Positions 22,155-31,955 of a DNA stretch of 49,953 nt are shown piece by piece. Positions within the stretch are counted from its first letter, which is position 1; every line of letters begins with the position of its first letter. The notes beneath the pieces are model-generated. The model saw nothing but the letters and a program-made list of their open reading frames with translations. It searched no databases and was not told where the DNA came from. The position numbers and the translations under genes were made by a program. Source of the stretch: Puniceicoccaceae bacterium (GTDB lineage: Bacteria > Verrucomicrobiota > Verrucomicrobiia > Opitutales > JAFGAQ01); contig JBEGIR010000042.1 of NCBI GenBank assembly GCA_040224245.1, positions 1 to 49,953 on the forward strand. Reading direction: 5' to 3'.

Positions 22155-25100
22155 ATGCCGGGAATTTTCCCGTTCCTGCGCAGGTTTTGCATTCTGACCT
22201 GCAGTGCTCTGATGCTCGCATGCCCATTGCTCGCTGAAATGCCCGAACCACAAGGCAACGCATTTCATGAAACGGGGGTTCCCGCCTACCGCATCCACGA
22301 ACTGCACAACATGCGCACTGGATTTTGGGCCGCTACCTTTGGCACCATGGCGGACGGACGTTTGCTAACGCTCACTGGGGGGACTCTTTCGGTGTTTGAT
22401 GGAGCACAGTGGAATCCGGTTCTTGAATCTCCCTCACATACGGTTTTCTCGGGGCTGGCCGTCAATGCAGAGGGCAGAATCTTTCTTGGAGCGTCGGGCG
22501 ACTGGGGCTACCTCACCCAACACAATGGGAAACGCTACCAGTTCCACTCACTCAAGCTTGAATCCATGCCCAATCACCGCAAAGCAGCAGGCGACTATTT
22601 CAATGTCCGGGTCTTCGGATCACGGGTCGGATTTTTGGGAGAAAACAGCTACATCGTGCTTGAAGCGGATGGCTCCAGTCATGTTTTTTCCGATCTCTAC
22701 CGACTTCGGACTCAGTTCAGCGCAAACGGTCAGCTCTACATCGTCTCGGAAACCGATGGCATGCTTCAATACAGCAATGGCAGGTTCGTGCCGGTGCAGG
22801 GCGTGAACCAGTCCTCCACATGGCAGCGGCTCATTACGGCATCCGCTTCCCTTCCGGATGGAAGAGCGATGCTCGCAATTGAAGGGCAAGGGTTGGTGTA
22901 CTTTGACGGCACCCGCACACACGCTCTACCGAACCGACTTCCCGAAGTAAGCACCCACACCATTGCAGATATTCAGATCATGGATGACGGCATGATCGCA
23001 CTGGCGATCGACAATTGGGGACTTGCGATTCTCAGCAAAGACGGTGCTGTGCTGCAAAGCATTACCAAACAAGAGGATCGCCGCTTCATCCGCATGACCC
23101 ACCTTCACGCTAATCGTGACGGTTCCCTCTGGGCCACTGTTGCCACGGGAATTGCCCAGGTGGTTGCGCCAAGCGCTCTTTCCTTTTTTGGACATCCGCA
23201 AAACCTTCCGCTCTTCTGGCCATCCGTTTACCGTTACGAAGGGAAATTGATGGTGACCTCCAATCGTATGCTCTACGAAGGGATTTATGATTCGGACGGA
23301 CGATTGATCCGATTTGAGAGCCGTCCCGATTTTGAATCCATCCCCTGGCTGAATACAGTCTATCCAGTGGACGGAGAGGGCATTTTTTTCAGCGACAACG
23401 AACACCTCTACCTGAGGACAATTGACGGCACCACCCAACAAATCGCTCAAGACCTTCCTGTTCGCTATTTTCATAAGGACCCCTCCCATCCGAACCGACT
23501 GTTTCTGCTCAACCACGATGGCGTGTTTCTGCTCGAAAAACAGGGGAATTCCTGGCGCTACAACGGCAAACACATCGTATCCAAGGGCATTTTCAATCAA
23601 GTGCATGTGATCGATGAGCAGGGACGATTCTGGAGCGAGCGCGGTCCGGGGAAAGTGGTACGCTATTGGGTCGATTCCGACGGAAACCTGAACGGGCGCA
23701 CCTACGGGGAAGATGGCTCACTGGGGTCGTCGTGGATCAACCTCTATCAGGTCAATGATCGTGTCCACATCTCCGCAGCACACACCCACCGGGTTTTTGA
23801 TCCGGAGGCAGACGCCTTTGTCGAGTCTGCATTGATGGGGCGCATTCAGGAACAAATCCAGCAACCCATCACAAGGCCCTATTCCTTCTCACGCACCCAC
23901 TTGTTGGTCCCAACATCCAGCGGAATCGTTGTGGCAGACATTTCCGATCCGCAAGCTCCCTCTCTGGATTTTGAGACATTCTCCACTTTCCCCGATTTCC
24001 AACCCATGGTCATGAATGACATTCCTGGTGAAGTGTGGATACGCAGTGAAAGTGCGCTGGTTCGCTTTGATCCCTCACGAATGCGATCAGAGGAACGAAA
24101 CCTGCAAGTGCGCATCGAACAGGTCTTTATTCCCGGCGATGTTCAAACATCATTTTTAGGCGACAATGCAGATCCCGACCATACAGCTCCCAGGCATTCC
24201 TTTCCCTTTCACCCGAACGGTTTGAGTTTTCGATTCTATGCCGATGCGAATGACCGACTGCAACCGCTACAGTTCCGCTATACCCTGCACGGAGTGTCCG
24301 AACGCTGGTCCGAGCCCACCCACCAGCCTATCGCCAATTTTGTCGGTCTTCGGGAAGGTTCCTATACCTTGTTTGTCGAAGCCCTGGATCACTTCAATCG
24401 CACAGCCGCCAGCACAGCGTTTTCCTTCCAGATATTACCACCCTGGTATCGCCACCCACTCACCTACAGCGCGTATGGTGCGGTCGCTTTGCTCGGCATT
24501 ACAGGACTCGTTCTGCGAACCCGACGCGGTGCCCTCCGGGAGAAACAAAGACTCGAGCTCCTGGTAGCCGAAAAAACCCAGGAACACGAACAGGCAGCGG
24601 CGGCTGCCCAACAGGCCTCTCGTGCAAAAAGCCAGTTTCTTGCCAACATGAGCCATGAAATCCGCACTCCCATCAATGGCATCATCGGAACCTCAGAACT
24701 CTTGGAATACAGTGGACTCAACCGCGAACAAGATAACCTGCTGCAACTGATTCGCAGCAGTGCAAACAGTCTGCTCGATGTGATCGAAGACATACTCAGT
24801 TTCTCACGTATCGAAGCCGGACGCCTGCAGCTGCACCGGGAAACCTTTGCGCTGGAGGAATGGATTGTCGACTGTCTGCGGGTCATTTCAAACCGTGCCA
24901 TGCTGCGCCAACTCGATGTGTTCTACGAACTGAAAGGACACCATGATTACGTGATCGAAGCAGACAAGGGTCGCATCCGCGAAGTTCTCATCAATTTGCT
25001 CGAAAACGCACTGAAATTCACTCACGAGGGAAAGATCTCCGTGCACATCGAGATCAACTCCGTGCCCCATGAAAATGCAAGCGAACTCACGATTTCGGTG

Positions 25101-26138
25101 AGGGATACGGGTATCGGAATCGAAGCCGAGCAGATACCGGAACTGTTTGAGCCATTTCATCAGATTGACAACTCCGATACCCGCAGTTTTGAGGGTTCAG
25201 GGCTGGGACTGTCGATCTGCAAAGGGCTGGTGGAGCTGATGGGAGGACACCTTTCGATTCAAAGCAAGGTCAACGAAGGCACGGAGGTTTCCTTTTCAAT
25301 TCCTGTGGTGCTGATCCAAACTGTCAACCGGCTCTCTCCCGATCTACAGTCCCGCTTGCCACAGCACATCGTCTGGATGGGTGGTCATGCCGAACACTGT
25401 CAGAGCTTTTTTTCGGTTCTATCGGATTTATCAGTGCAGTGCCGACAGATTACAGAGCCATCACAGATGCAGGAGCAGCTCGGCAAAGAGAACCTCGGAT
25501 ATGTCATCGTCGAACAGGAGGAATCCCGCTTCTTTGCAGAAATCACCTCATCCTTGCTCGAAGCATACCGGAGTCACCGCATCCCCGGGTTTTCCATTCT
25601 CTCTCATCCGCAAATCCGCTTCTCCAGTCAACTGATGCCTCACGTCCTGTTCAAACCGCTTTCGCTGGAGAATCTGGTGCACCACATCAGCTCCATTGCC
25701 GGGCGCCGATGTCCCGACATTCGCCGGAAACAACCACTGCAAACGCAGCTGCAACTGTTGCGCAACAAGCGCGTGATGATCGTCGAGGACAACAAGGTCA
25801 ACTACAAGGTGCTCGACCTCATGCTCAAACAGAGCGGTGTGACTGCTGACCACGCATGGAATGGAATCGAAGCGCATCATTTCAACGAGCAAGCCAGCTA
25901 TGATTTGATTTTCATGGACATCCAGATGCCCGAGATGGATGGCCTATCCGCCACCGAAATCATTAAAGCCCAATCTCCAGATACCTACGTCATTGGAATT
26001 TCCGCCAGTGCGCTCGATACGGACCGGCAGACCGCACTCGCCCATCGCATGGACGATTTCATCACCAAACCCGTGCGCCACGAATCCCTCTCAGCCGCCG
26101 TCGAACGTTTCCTTTCAACATTCCCAGAGAGCGATTGA
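22155..26138 (+). CDS. Hybrid sensor histidine kinase/response regulator with periplasmic propeller
   Basis: 1327 residues from ATG 22155 (a GTG at 22131 is also open); the start gives a signal/anchor (MPGIFPFLRRFCILTCSALMLACPLLA). Order: a periplasmic beta-propeller of repeated strands (about 40-680; ADGRLLTLTGGTLSVFDGAQW-type repeats); a Y_Y_Y-like domain (FRYTLHGVSERWSEP, LREGSYTLFVEALD); a transmembrane helix (about 768-790); a coiled coil; HisKA with the phosphorylated His near 834 (FLANMSHEIRTPINGIIG); an ATPase domain (NLLENALKFTHEGK, DTGIGI, GSGLGLSIC); a degenerate linker; and a receiver from about 1206 (MIVEDNKVNYKVL, phosphoacceptor near Asp1255 in IFMDIQMPEMDG, ITKP). It lacks the AraC output of Bacteroides hybrid systems, so phosphate must pass to another protein. 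A GH13 gene follows 153 bases later, suggesting glycan sensing. Confidence 0.93.
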   Translation: MPGIFPFLRRFCILTCSALMLACPLLAEMPEPQGNAFHETGVPAYRIHELHNMRTGFWAATFGTMADGRLLTLTGGTLSVFDGAQWNPVLESPSHTVFSGLAVNAEGRIFLGASGDWGYLTQHNGKRYQFHSLKLESMPNHRKAAGDYFNVRVFGSRVGFLGENSYIVLEADGSSHVFSDLYRLRTQFSANGQLYIVSETDGMLQYSNGRFVPVQGVNQSSTWQRLITASASLPDGRAMLAIEGQGLVYFDGTRTHALPNRLPEVSTHTIADIQIMDDGMIALAIDNWGLAILSKDGAVLQSITKQEDRRFIRMTHLHANRDGSLWATVATGIAQVVAPSALSFFGHPQNLPLFWPSVYRYEGKLMVTSNRMLYEGIYDSDGRLIRFESRPDFESIPWLNTVYPVDGEGIFFSDNEHLYLRTIDGTTQQIAQDLPVRYFHKDPSHPNRLFLLNHDGVFLLEKQGNSWRYNGKHIVSKGIFNQVHVIDEQGRFWSERGPGKVVRYWVDSDGNLNGRTYGEDGSLGSSWINLYQVNDRVHISAAHTHRVFDPEADAFVESALMGRIQEQIQQPITRPYSFSRTHLLVPTSSGIVVADISDPQAPSLDFETFSTFPDFQPMVMNDIPGEVWIRSESALVRFDPSRMRSEERNLQVRIEQVFIPGDVQTSFLGDNADPDHTAPRHSFPFHPNGLSFRFYADANDRLQPLQFRYTLHGVSERWSEPTHQPIANFVGLREGSYTLFVEALDHFNRTAASTAFSFQILPPWYRHPLTYSAYGAVALLGITGLVLRTRRGALREKQRLELLVAEKTQEHEQAAAAAQQASRAKSQFLANMSHEIRTPINGIIGTSELLEYSGLNREQDNLLQLIRSSANSLLDVIEDILSFSRIEAGRLQLHRETFALEEWIVDCLRVISNRAMLRQLDVFYELKGHHDYVIEADKGRIREVLINLLENALKFTHEGKISVHIEINSVPHENASELTISVRDTGIGIEAEQIPELFEPFHQIDNSDTRSFEGSGLGLSICKGLVELMGGHLSIQSKVNEGTEVSFSIPVVLIQTVNRLSPDLQSRLPQHIVWMGGHAEHCQSFFSVLSDLSVQCRQITEPSQMQEQLGKENLGYVIVEQEESRFFAEITSSLLEAYRSHRIPGFSILSHPQIRFSSQLMPHVLFKPLSLENLVHHISSIAGRRCPDIRRKQPLQTQLQLLRNKRVMIVEDNKVNYKVLDLMLKQSGVTADHAWNGIEAHHFNEQASYDLIFMDIQMPEMDGLSATEIIKAQSPDTYVIGISASALDTDRQTALAHRMDDFITKPVRHESLSAAVERFLSTFPESD

Positions 26139-26291
26139 CTCCGGTTCCCGGGTGTTTTGCGAGCCTCAAGACCGTCACATGAGTTGTTGGCACACGTAGA
26201 TCGCACAGAAGTTTTGTCCGCCGCTTGCAAGAGATATCCTCCATTGGGAACTTCGAAGAATCGATGTCACTCCCTATGCTCAGACCCGAAT

Positions 26292-28004
26292 ATGATGATC
26301 ATGAAACCGACTGTCCCCTTTCTGAAATCCGCATTCCTGGCCCTTGGGTTCGTCATCCCATACACCTCCATCCAGACTTTTCTTCATGCGGATGCACCTT
26401 GTAGCGATTCCAATCCAAACGCCTTTTATGGTACGCTCGAACCCTTTGCATCCGAAGCGATCTACTTTCTTCTGCTCGACCGTTTTGTGGACGGCGATCC
26501 TTCCAACAATCACGAAGATCAGGGAGGAGCCTTTCCAACTTGGGACCAGAAGTTAATCGGTCCGGATGGACAGGAAGCCAACATCGGCTATCTCGGAGGG
26601 GATTTTCAGGGCATCGTCAACAACCTCGACTACATTCGTGAAATGGGCTTCACCGCGATCTGGACCACTCCGATCATGGACAATCCCGATGAGCATTTCA
26701 GTGGGGGAGAAGCGATTGAATTTGGAGGGGCATTTCGCGACGGTGGCAAGACAGGCTACCACGGCTACTGGGCAAGCAATTACTTTGTGGAAGATGAGCA
26801 TTGGGTCTCGCCCAAACTTGATTTTGAGACCTACGCCAATACGTTACACGATAACGGGTTCAAGGTCGTCTTTGATATCGTCACCAATCACGGATCTCCC
26901 TCCTTCAGCATGCCAGTGGACCAGCCCAAATTCGGCGAACTCTACGATGGACAGGGAAATCTCGTCGCCGATCATCAAAATCTGCATCCATCTGAACTCG
27001 ATGCTTCCAATGCATTGCACGCATTCTTTCATCCCTACGAGGACATCCTGCAGCTTTCCAATCTGGACGACACCCACCCGGATGTCATGCAATATTTCAT
27101 CGATGCCTACCTGGGCTGGATCGAAAAGGGAGCAGACGCCTTTCGCATCGATACCATCCGACATGTGCCACATCGCTTTTGGAAGCAGTTTGCCGACACG
27201 ATTCGCAGCTACCACCCAGGTTTCTACATGTTTGGTGAGAGCTATGCCTATGATGCCAACTTCATTGCACAGCACACCCTGCCCAAAAATGGAGGGGTCA
27301 GCGTGCTCGATTTCCCGGGCAGAGCCGCGATGATCGAGGTATTTGAAGCCCCGGACAAGGGATTCGAGGAACTCGCCGCCTACCTGCACCTCACCCACGG
27401 TCCCTACACCAATCCCTATGATCTGGTGACATTCTACGACAACCACGACATGGAGCGCATGAATGCCAGTGATGAGGGCTTCATCAATGCGCACAACTGG
27501 CTCTTCACCTCACGCGGTATTCCCTGTGTGTATTACGGCTCCGAGATGGGTTTTATGCGTGGAACTGCCGAACACGCGGGCAATCGCAACTATTTCGGAC
27601 AGGAACGCATTGATCAGGCAACGCATCATCCCATTCGAAGGGAGTTGGCACGCATCGCCCACATTCGGAAAAAACTCGTTGCCCTGCAGCGTGGTATTCA
27701 GGTTAACGTGAAGCTGGAGGGTCATACTGCCGTGTTTTACCGAGTGTACCATCACGACGAGATACAACAAACTGTACTCGTGCTGCTGAACAAAGGGTAT
27801 TCACCCATCGAAGAAGAGGTCACCGAAATGCTGCAACCCGGTCTGTGGACCAATATCGAAACCGGACAGACCCAACACACCTCGACAAACCTTGGATTGA
27901 AAGCAACTGTGCCGGCGAACAGTTTCAGCATCTGGGTGCATCACGGAAGCCTCCGCCAGCCCGATCTCATTGAACAACTACGCTACGCAATGCAGCACCG
28001 TTGA
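26292..28004 (+). CDS. Secreted alpha-amylase family protein, GH13
   Basis: 570 residues; ATG 26292 chosen, with in-frame ATGs at 26295 and 26301 equally possible before the signal peptide (MKPTVPFLKSAFLALGFVIPYTSIQTFLHADA). GH13 conserved regions are all present: I, DIVTNH; II, DAFRIDTIRHV with the nucleophile Asp; III, MFGESYAYD with the acid/base Glu; and IV, FYDNHDMERM with the transition-state Asp. The region between barrel strands has a long GDFQGIVNNLDYIREMGFTAIWTTPI. Overall order resembles extracellular amylase/CGTase-like enzymes, with a C-terminal beta domain (VLVLLNKGYSPIEEEVTEML). It should hydrolyse alpha-1,4-glucans. It follows the hybrid sensor kinase and converges on the glutamate dehydrogenase gene. 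Confidence 0.92.
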   Translation: MMIMKPTVPFLKSAFLALGFVIPYTSIQTFLHADAPCSDSNPNAFYGTLEPFASEAIYFLLLDRFVDGDPSNNHEDQGGAFPTWDQKLIGPDGQEANIGYLGGDFQGIVNNLDYIREMGFTAIWTTPIMDNPDEHFSGGEAIEFGGAFRDGGKTGYHGYWASNYFVEDEHWVSPKLDFETYANTLHDNGFKVVFDIVTNHGSPSFSMPVDQPKFGELYDGQGNLVADHQNLHPSELDASNALHAFFHPYEDILQLSNLDDTHPDVMQYFIDAYLGWIEKGADAFRIDTIRHVPHRFWKQFADTIRSYHPGFYMFGESYAYDANFIAQHTLPKNGGVSVLDFPGRAAMIEVFEAPDKGFEELAAYLHLTHGPYTNPYDLVTFYDNHDMERMNASDEGFINAHNWLFTSRGIPCVYYGSEMGFMRGTAEHAGNRNYFGQERIDQATHHPIRRELARIAHIRKKLVALQRGIQVNVKLEGHTAVFYRVYHHDEIQQTVLVLLNKGYSPIEEEVTEMLQPGLWTNIETGQTQHTSTNLGLKATVPANSFSIWVHHGSLRQPDLIEQLRYAMQHR

Positions 28005-28093
28005 AGGACCGCTCGCTGGCCGTTTTTCACAAATCCACCGCCCGGCGCATGCGAACGCAAAAACTCCGCCGCGCACCAACACTCAAATGCGCA

Positions 28094-29506
28094 TTACGGA
28101 AAGATGCCCTGGGTCTTGTAAGTCTGCGCAACCGCTTTGATCGAGAGCACAAATCCGGCAGTGCGATAGTCCGGAATCTCATACTGCCGACGACATTGCG
28201 TGATCTTTTTCCATGCGATGATCATGGTCTGTTCCAAAGCAGCGACGACAATTTCCTCTTCACTCGGTCCGTGGATCAGGCGCTTGCGCTGGTCCGGAGC
28301 AACACGTGCACCTGTGAGCAGTTCCATCTCGTCGATCAATTCCCCCTTCATCAGTTCCTCATGACGCGAAATCATGCGGTCGAAACTGACACCTGCTCGA
28401 TTCTTCAACCACTCAAAATACGACACCGTCACACCGCCCGCATTCAGGTAGAGATCGGGAATGATCAGCTTGCCAGCCGCCAGCAGGATGTCGTTGGCAT
28501 CCTCATCCACAGGTCCATTCGCCGCCTCCGCAATGATTTTCGCTTGAATGCGGTGTGCATTCTCAGCCGTGATTTGACTCTCAAGCGCAGCCGGGACGAG
28601 TAAATCACAGGGGTATTCCAACAACTCAGCCGAATTCTGAATGAACTGCGCGTTGGGAAACCCCTCAAGCGTACCGTGTTGCTTGCGGTATTGATACACT
28701 TCCTCCACATCGAGTCCGTGCTCGTTCCACAAACCGCCCTCAAATTCTGCAATTCCGGTAATGATCGCGCGTCCTTCCCGCTGGAGAAAGCTCGCAGCGT
28801 GGTACCCCACGTTCCCAAGTCCCTGCACAATCGTGCGCTTGCCCTGAATTCCAGGATCTACCCCGGCAGCCTCCATCTCCGGCACATCTTCGAGGCAACA
28901 CCGAATTCCGTAATACACGCCCAATCCCGTTGCCTTGGTGCGCCCGGGAATTCCCTGCATCTCAACCGGTTTTCCCGTCACACAAGCGTAGGGATTCGAC
29001 TCGTTCATGCGCAGATTCTGATAGGTATCCGCGATCCATGCCATCTCCCGCTCCCCGGTTCCATAGTCCGGTGCCGGCACGTCCACGTTGGGGCCGATGA
29101 AATTTTTTCGCACCAGTTCGGCTGTGTAGCGCCGGGTCAGCCGCTCGCGAAACCCATCGGAAATGGTTCGCGGATTCACCCGCACCCCACCCTTGGCACC
29201 GCCAAACGGGACGCCCACCAATGCGCACTTGAAGGTCATCAACGCTGCGAGCGCAATAGTTTCATCCAGGTTCACATGCTGGCTGAAACGTATGCCGCCC
29301 TTCGTCGGCAAGCGGTGAAAGCTATGCTCTGCCCGATAGGCTTCGACCACGTGAATGGAACCATCGTCGTCCTTGACGGGAAAGCGCAACCGAATGATCG
29401 AGTTGCAGGTTCGTATCTGGTCCAGCAGACCGCGTTCCAGCCCCGTGTAAGCCGCCGCTCGATCAAAGTAGCGGTTTACACTCGTGAAAAATCGACTTCG
29501 TGCCAT
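28094..29506 (-). CDS. gdhA: Glutamate (Glu/Leu/Phe/Val-type) dehydrogenase
   Basis: 470 residues from ATG 29506 (the frame is open 15 codons upstream). Catalyses reversible oxidative deamination of glutamate to 2-oxoglutarate and ammonia, or reductive amination. Seen: LPTKGGIRFSQ (substrate Lys and GGIR), FGGAKGGVRVNP with the catalytic lysine, NVDVPAPDYGTGEREMAWI, a Rossmann fingerprint in IVQGLGNVGYHAA, and AAGKLIIPDLYLNAGGVTVSYFEW. Length is somewhat above the 410-450 of common relatives, with an additional C-terminal extension (RHEELMKGELIDEMELLTGARV...). The cofactor (NAD or NADP) is not certain: the residue after the fingerprint strand suggests no clear choice. Divergent from the GH65-like gene (202-base shared upstream region). 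Confidence 0.9.
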   Translation of the reverse strand: MARSRFFTSVNRYFDRAAAYTGLERGLLDQIRTCNSIIRLRFPVKDDDGSIHVVEAYRAEHSFHRLPTKGGIRFSQHVNLDETIALAALMTFKCALVGVPFGGAKGGVRVNPRTISDGFRERLTRRYTAELVRKNFIGPNVDVPAPDYGTGEREMAWIADTYQNLRMNESNPYACVTGKPVEMQGIPGRTKATGLGVYYGIRCCLEDVPEMEAAGVDPGIQGKRTIVQGLGNVGYHAASFLQREGRAIITGIAEFEGGLWNEHGLDVEEVYQYRKQHGTLEGFPNAQFIQNSAELLEYPCDLLVPAALESQITAENAHRIQAKIIAEAANGPVDEDANDILLAAGKLIIPDLYLNAGGVTVSYFEWLKNRAGVSFDRMISRHEELMKGELIDEMELLTGARVAPDQRKRLIHGPSEEEIVVAALEQTMIIAWKKITQCRRQYEIPDYRTAGFVLSIKAVAQTYKTQGIFP

Positions 29507-29708
29507 AGGTAACAGAGTTGAGCCGGAGCATACGGGCGAGAACGCAGGCAAGCAACCGGAATTCCGCTTTGTCAGGGATTTTGATGTGGCGTTGACGCAC
29601 CATAGCGATGCACCCTCACCTCAGAACCCGATTGCATCGCTGACCCTGCTTGCGAATCAACCGAAGGCCGTTGTCGCTTTTTCCACTCAGATTCATTTAC
29701 TCCATCCA

Positions 29709-31883
29709 ATGATACCCCCAAAACTTCTGCCCATCCTTGCCCTGCTCAGCTGGGGATCTTCCCTTGTAATGAGTGCTGAGTCTGTGATCAACCGGCAATC
29801 CGTCGTGCAGCGCCATGATGTGCAGGTCAACACCTTCCATCCTCTCGACTCGCTCAGTGTGGGCAACGGAGGATTTGCGTTCACCGTCGACCCGACTGGA
29901 TTGCAAAGCTTCCCCGAACTGTTCATCGACGGAGTGAGCCTGGGAACCCAGTCTGACTGGGGTTGGAATCATGCGCCCAACACGGAAGCCTTCACCCGGG
30001 AGGAAACCCTTCGCCACTACCGCGTGGGCAACCGCGAGGTTCCCTATGCGGTTCAGTCCCATGACACCGAACGACAGCAGGCGGCCATGCAGTTCTTTCG
30101 TCAGAATCCACACCGCCTGCACCTCGGTCTACTTGGCTGGCACTTCACATTGGCAGATGGTTCCAGTGCCACATTTGATGCCATCAAGGGAATCGATCAG
30201 AGACTGAAACTCTGGAAGGGAGAAATCCACTCACACTTCGAGCTCGAAGGCATCCCGGTGCAAGTCATCACACTCGCGGACCCGGACTCCGATGGCATCG
30301 CCGTACGGATGCAGTCAGAGCTGCTCCGCCAACCCAGCCGTGTGAAGCTGCGCCTTCGCCTGCCCTACCCCACCTTCGCCCACACCGACAGCGCAGTTGA
30401 TCTCAATCCCACGACCCATGATCAGCACGTATCCAAGCTCACCGTGGATGAACCTCATTCCAAAGGATGGGAGCATCGCCTGGACAGCGCACACTACCGG
30501 ATCGTCATGCAGCTTAACCAGCCAGCTACAGTTGAGACGGTGGGGCCGCATGAATTTATCATCCATCCCCACAGCTCCGGAGAAAGCATCATCGAGTTTA
30601 CCTTTCATTTTGAGGATTTGTCCCAACCAGACGCCGCACCTGCAGACCTTATCACCACACGGGACTTCAGCACCATTCAGTCGGAGAACGAACGTTCCTG
30701 GCAAAACTTCTGGACCAGCGGCGGATTTGTGGAGTTCACGGGTTCCACTGATGTCCGGGCACACGAACTGGAGCGGCGCATGATACTCTCCCGCTACCTC
30801 ACTCGCATTCAGTGCGTTGGCATGGACCCACCACAGGAGACCGGACTTACCTTCAACAGCTGGCATGGCAAATTCCACCTTGAAATGCACTGGTGGCATT
30901 CCGTCCACTGGGCACTCTGGGGACAACCTGAGTATCTCGAACAGACGCTCGAAACGTATGACCGCATTCTTGATGTTGCGCGTGCAAAAGCCTCGCTGCA
31001 AGGTTATCAGGGAGCGCGCTGGCCCAAGATGACGGACCCAACTGGAGCGGACAGTCCTTCGGACATCGGCGAATTTTTGATCTGGCAGCAACCCCACTTC
31101 ATCTATTTCGCGGAACTGCTGTACCGCCTGCAACCGGATGAAACCACGCTCAACCGATTTGCAGAACGCATCTGGGAAACGGCAGACTTCATGGCCGATT
31201 TTGCCGTGCTGGATCCGACAACCGGAATCGCAAGTTTGCCCCCTCCCCTGATTCCAGCACAGGAACGCTTGCCAGCGGAATCGACCTTCGACCCAGCCTT
31301 TGAAGTGCGTTATTGGAAGTGGGCCTTGAACATCGCACAGCAGTGGAGGGCGCGCCTTGGACTCGAGCAGGATTCTGATTACCAGCGCATCATTGATGGC
31401 CTCCCACCGCTGGTCGAACAGGACGGACGCTACCTCGCCGCAGCTTCCGCCCCAGACAGTTACAGCAATCCGCTTTTCATGCAGGATCACCCCATGGTGC
31501 TCGGAGCCATTGGCATGCTGCCATGGGACGCCTCCATCGATCCCCACATCGCGCGCGCGACTTTTGATTTTATCGACGCAAACTGGGACTGGCCCAGCAC
31601 CTGGGGGTGGGACTACCCCATGATGGCCATGGCGGCAACCCGTCTGGGTCTGCCGGAAAAAGCCGTAGACGCACTACTCATGGATGTGCAGAAAAACACC
31701 TATTTGCGCAATGGGCACAACTATCAGGACGAGCGCTTGCGCATCTACCTGCCCGGAAACGGAGGCCTGCTCACGGCAATTGCCATGATGGCTGCGGGAT
31801 TTGAGGGAACCGATGCTGAGCGTCCAGGCTTCCCCAGGCATGGTTGGTTGGTGCGAGCAGAGGGCTTGCATGCGATGCCTTAA
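29709..31883 (+). CDS. Secreted (alpha/alpha)6 glycosidase, GH65-like
   Basis: 724 residues from ATG 29709, chosen for the signal peptide (MIPPKLLPILALLSWGSSLVMS); frame open upstream to 29484. An N-terminal beta-sandwich with SLSVGNGGFAFTVDPTGLQSF is followed by a helical toroid with GLTFNSWHGKFHLEMHWWHSVHWALWGQ, YQGARWPKMTDPTGADSPSDIGEFLIWQQPHFIYFAEL and WDWPSTWGWDYPMMAMAATRLG. This N-sandwich plus six-hairpin layout is that of GH65/GH94/GH95-type proteins; DIGEFLIWQQPH is the expected catalytic region, where Glu would act as general acid. Family and substrate are my best guess; a trehalose/maltose-active GH65 or an unassigned clan-L enzyme fit equally. Confidence 0.68.
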   Translation: MIPPKLLPILALLSWGSSLVMSAESVINRQSVVQRHDVQVNTFHPLDSLSVGNGGFAFTVDPTGLQSFPELFIDGVSLGTQSDWGWNHAPNTEAFTREETLRHYRVGNREVPYAVQSHDTERQQAAMQFFRQNPHRLHLGLLGWHFTLADGSSATFDAIKGIDQRLKLWKGEIHSHFELEGIPVQVITLADPDSDGIAVRMQSELLRQPSRVKLRLRLPYPTFAHTDSAVDLNPTTHDQHVSKLTVDEPHSKGWEHRLDSAHYRIVMQLNQPATVETVGPHEFIIHPHSSGESIIEFTFHFEDLSQPDAAPADLITTRDFSTIQSENERSWQNFWTSGGFVEFTGSTDVRAHELERRMILSRYLTRIQCVGMDPPQETGLTFNSWHGKFHLEMHWWHSVHWALWGQPEYLEQTLETYDRILDVARAKASLQGYQGARWPKMTDPTGADSPSDIGEFLIWQQPHFIYFAELLYRLQPDETTLNRFAERIWETADFMADFAVLDPTTGIASLPPPLIPAQERLPAESTFDPAFEVRYWKWALNIAQQWRARLGLEQDSDYQRIIDGLPPLVEQDGRYLAAASAPDSYSNPLFMQDHPMVLGAIGMLPWDASIDPHIARATFDFIDANWDWPSTWGWDYPMMAMAATRLGLPEKAVDALLMDVQKNTYLRNGHNYQDERLRIYLPGNGGLLTAIAMMAAGFEGTDAERPGFPRHGWLVRAEGLHAMP

Positions 31884-31955
31884 CGGCAACCCAAATTCCA
31901 TAAATCCGGGTCGAACAGTCCACCTGATAAGGCACGACGGAGACTTCGGTCCAGA

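Noticed and set aside
28676-29512. 278-codon plus-strand frame
   Set aside because: Antisense shadow of glutamate dehydrogenase, whose motifs are unmistakable.
30315-31547. 410-codon minus-strand frame
   Set aside because: Antisense to the GH65-like gene; composition is cysteine/tryptophan-rich with no domain pattern.
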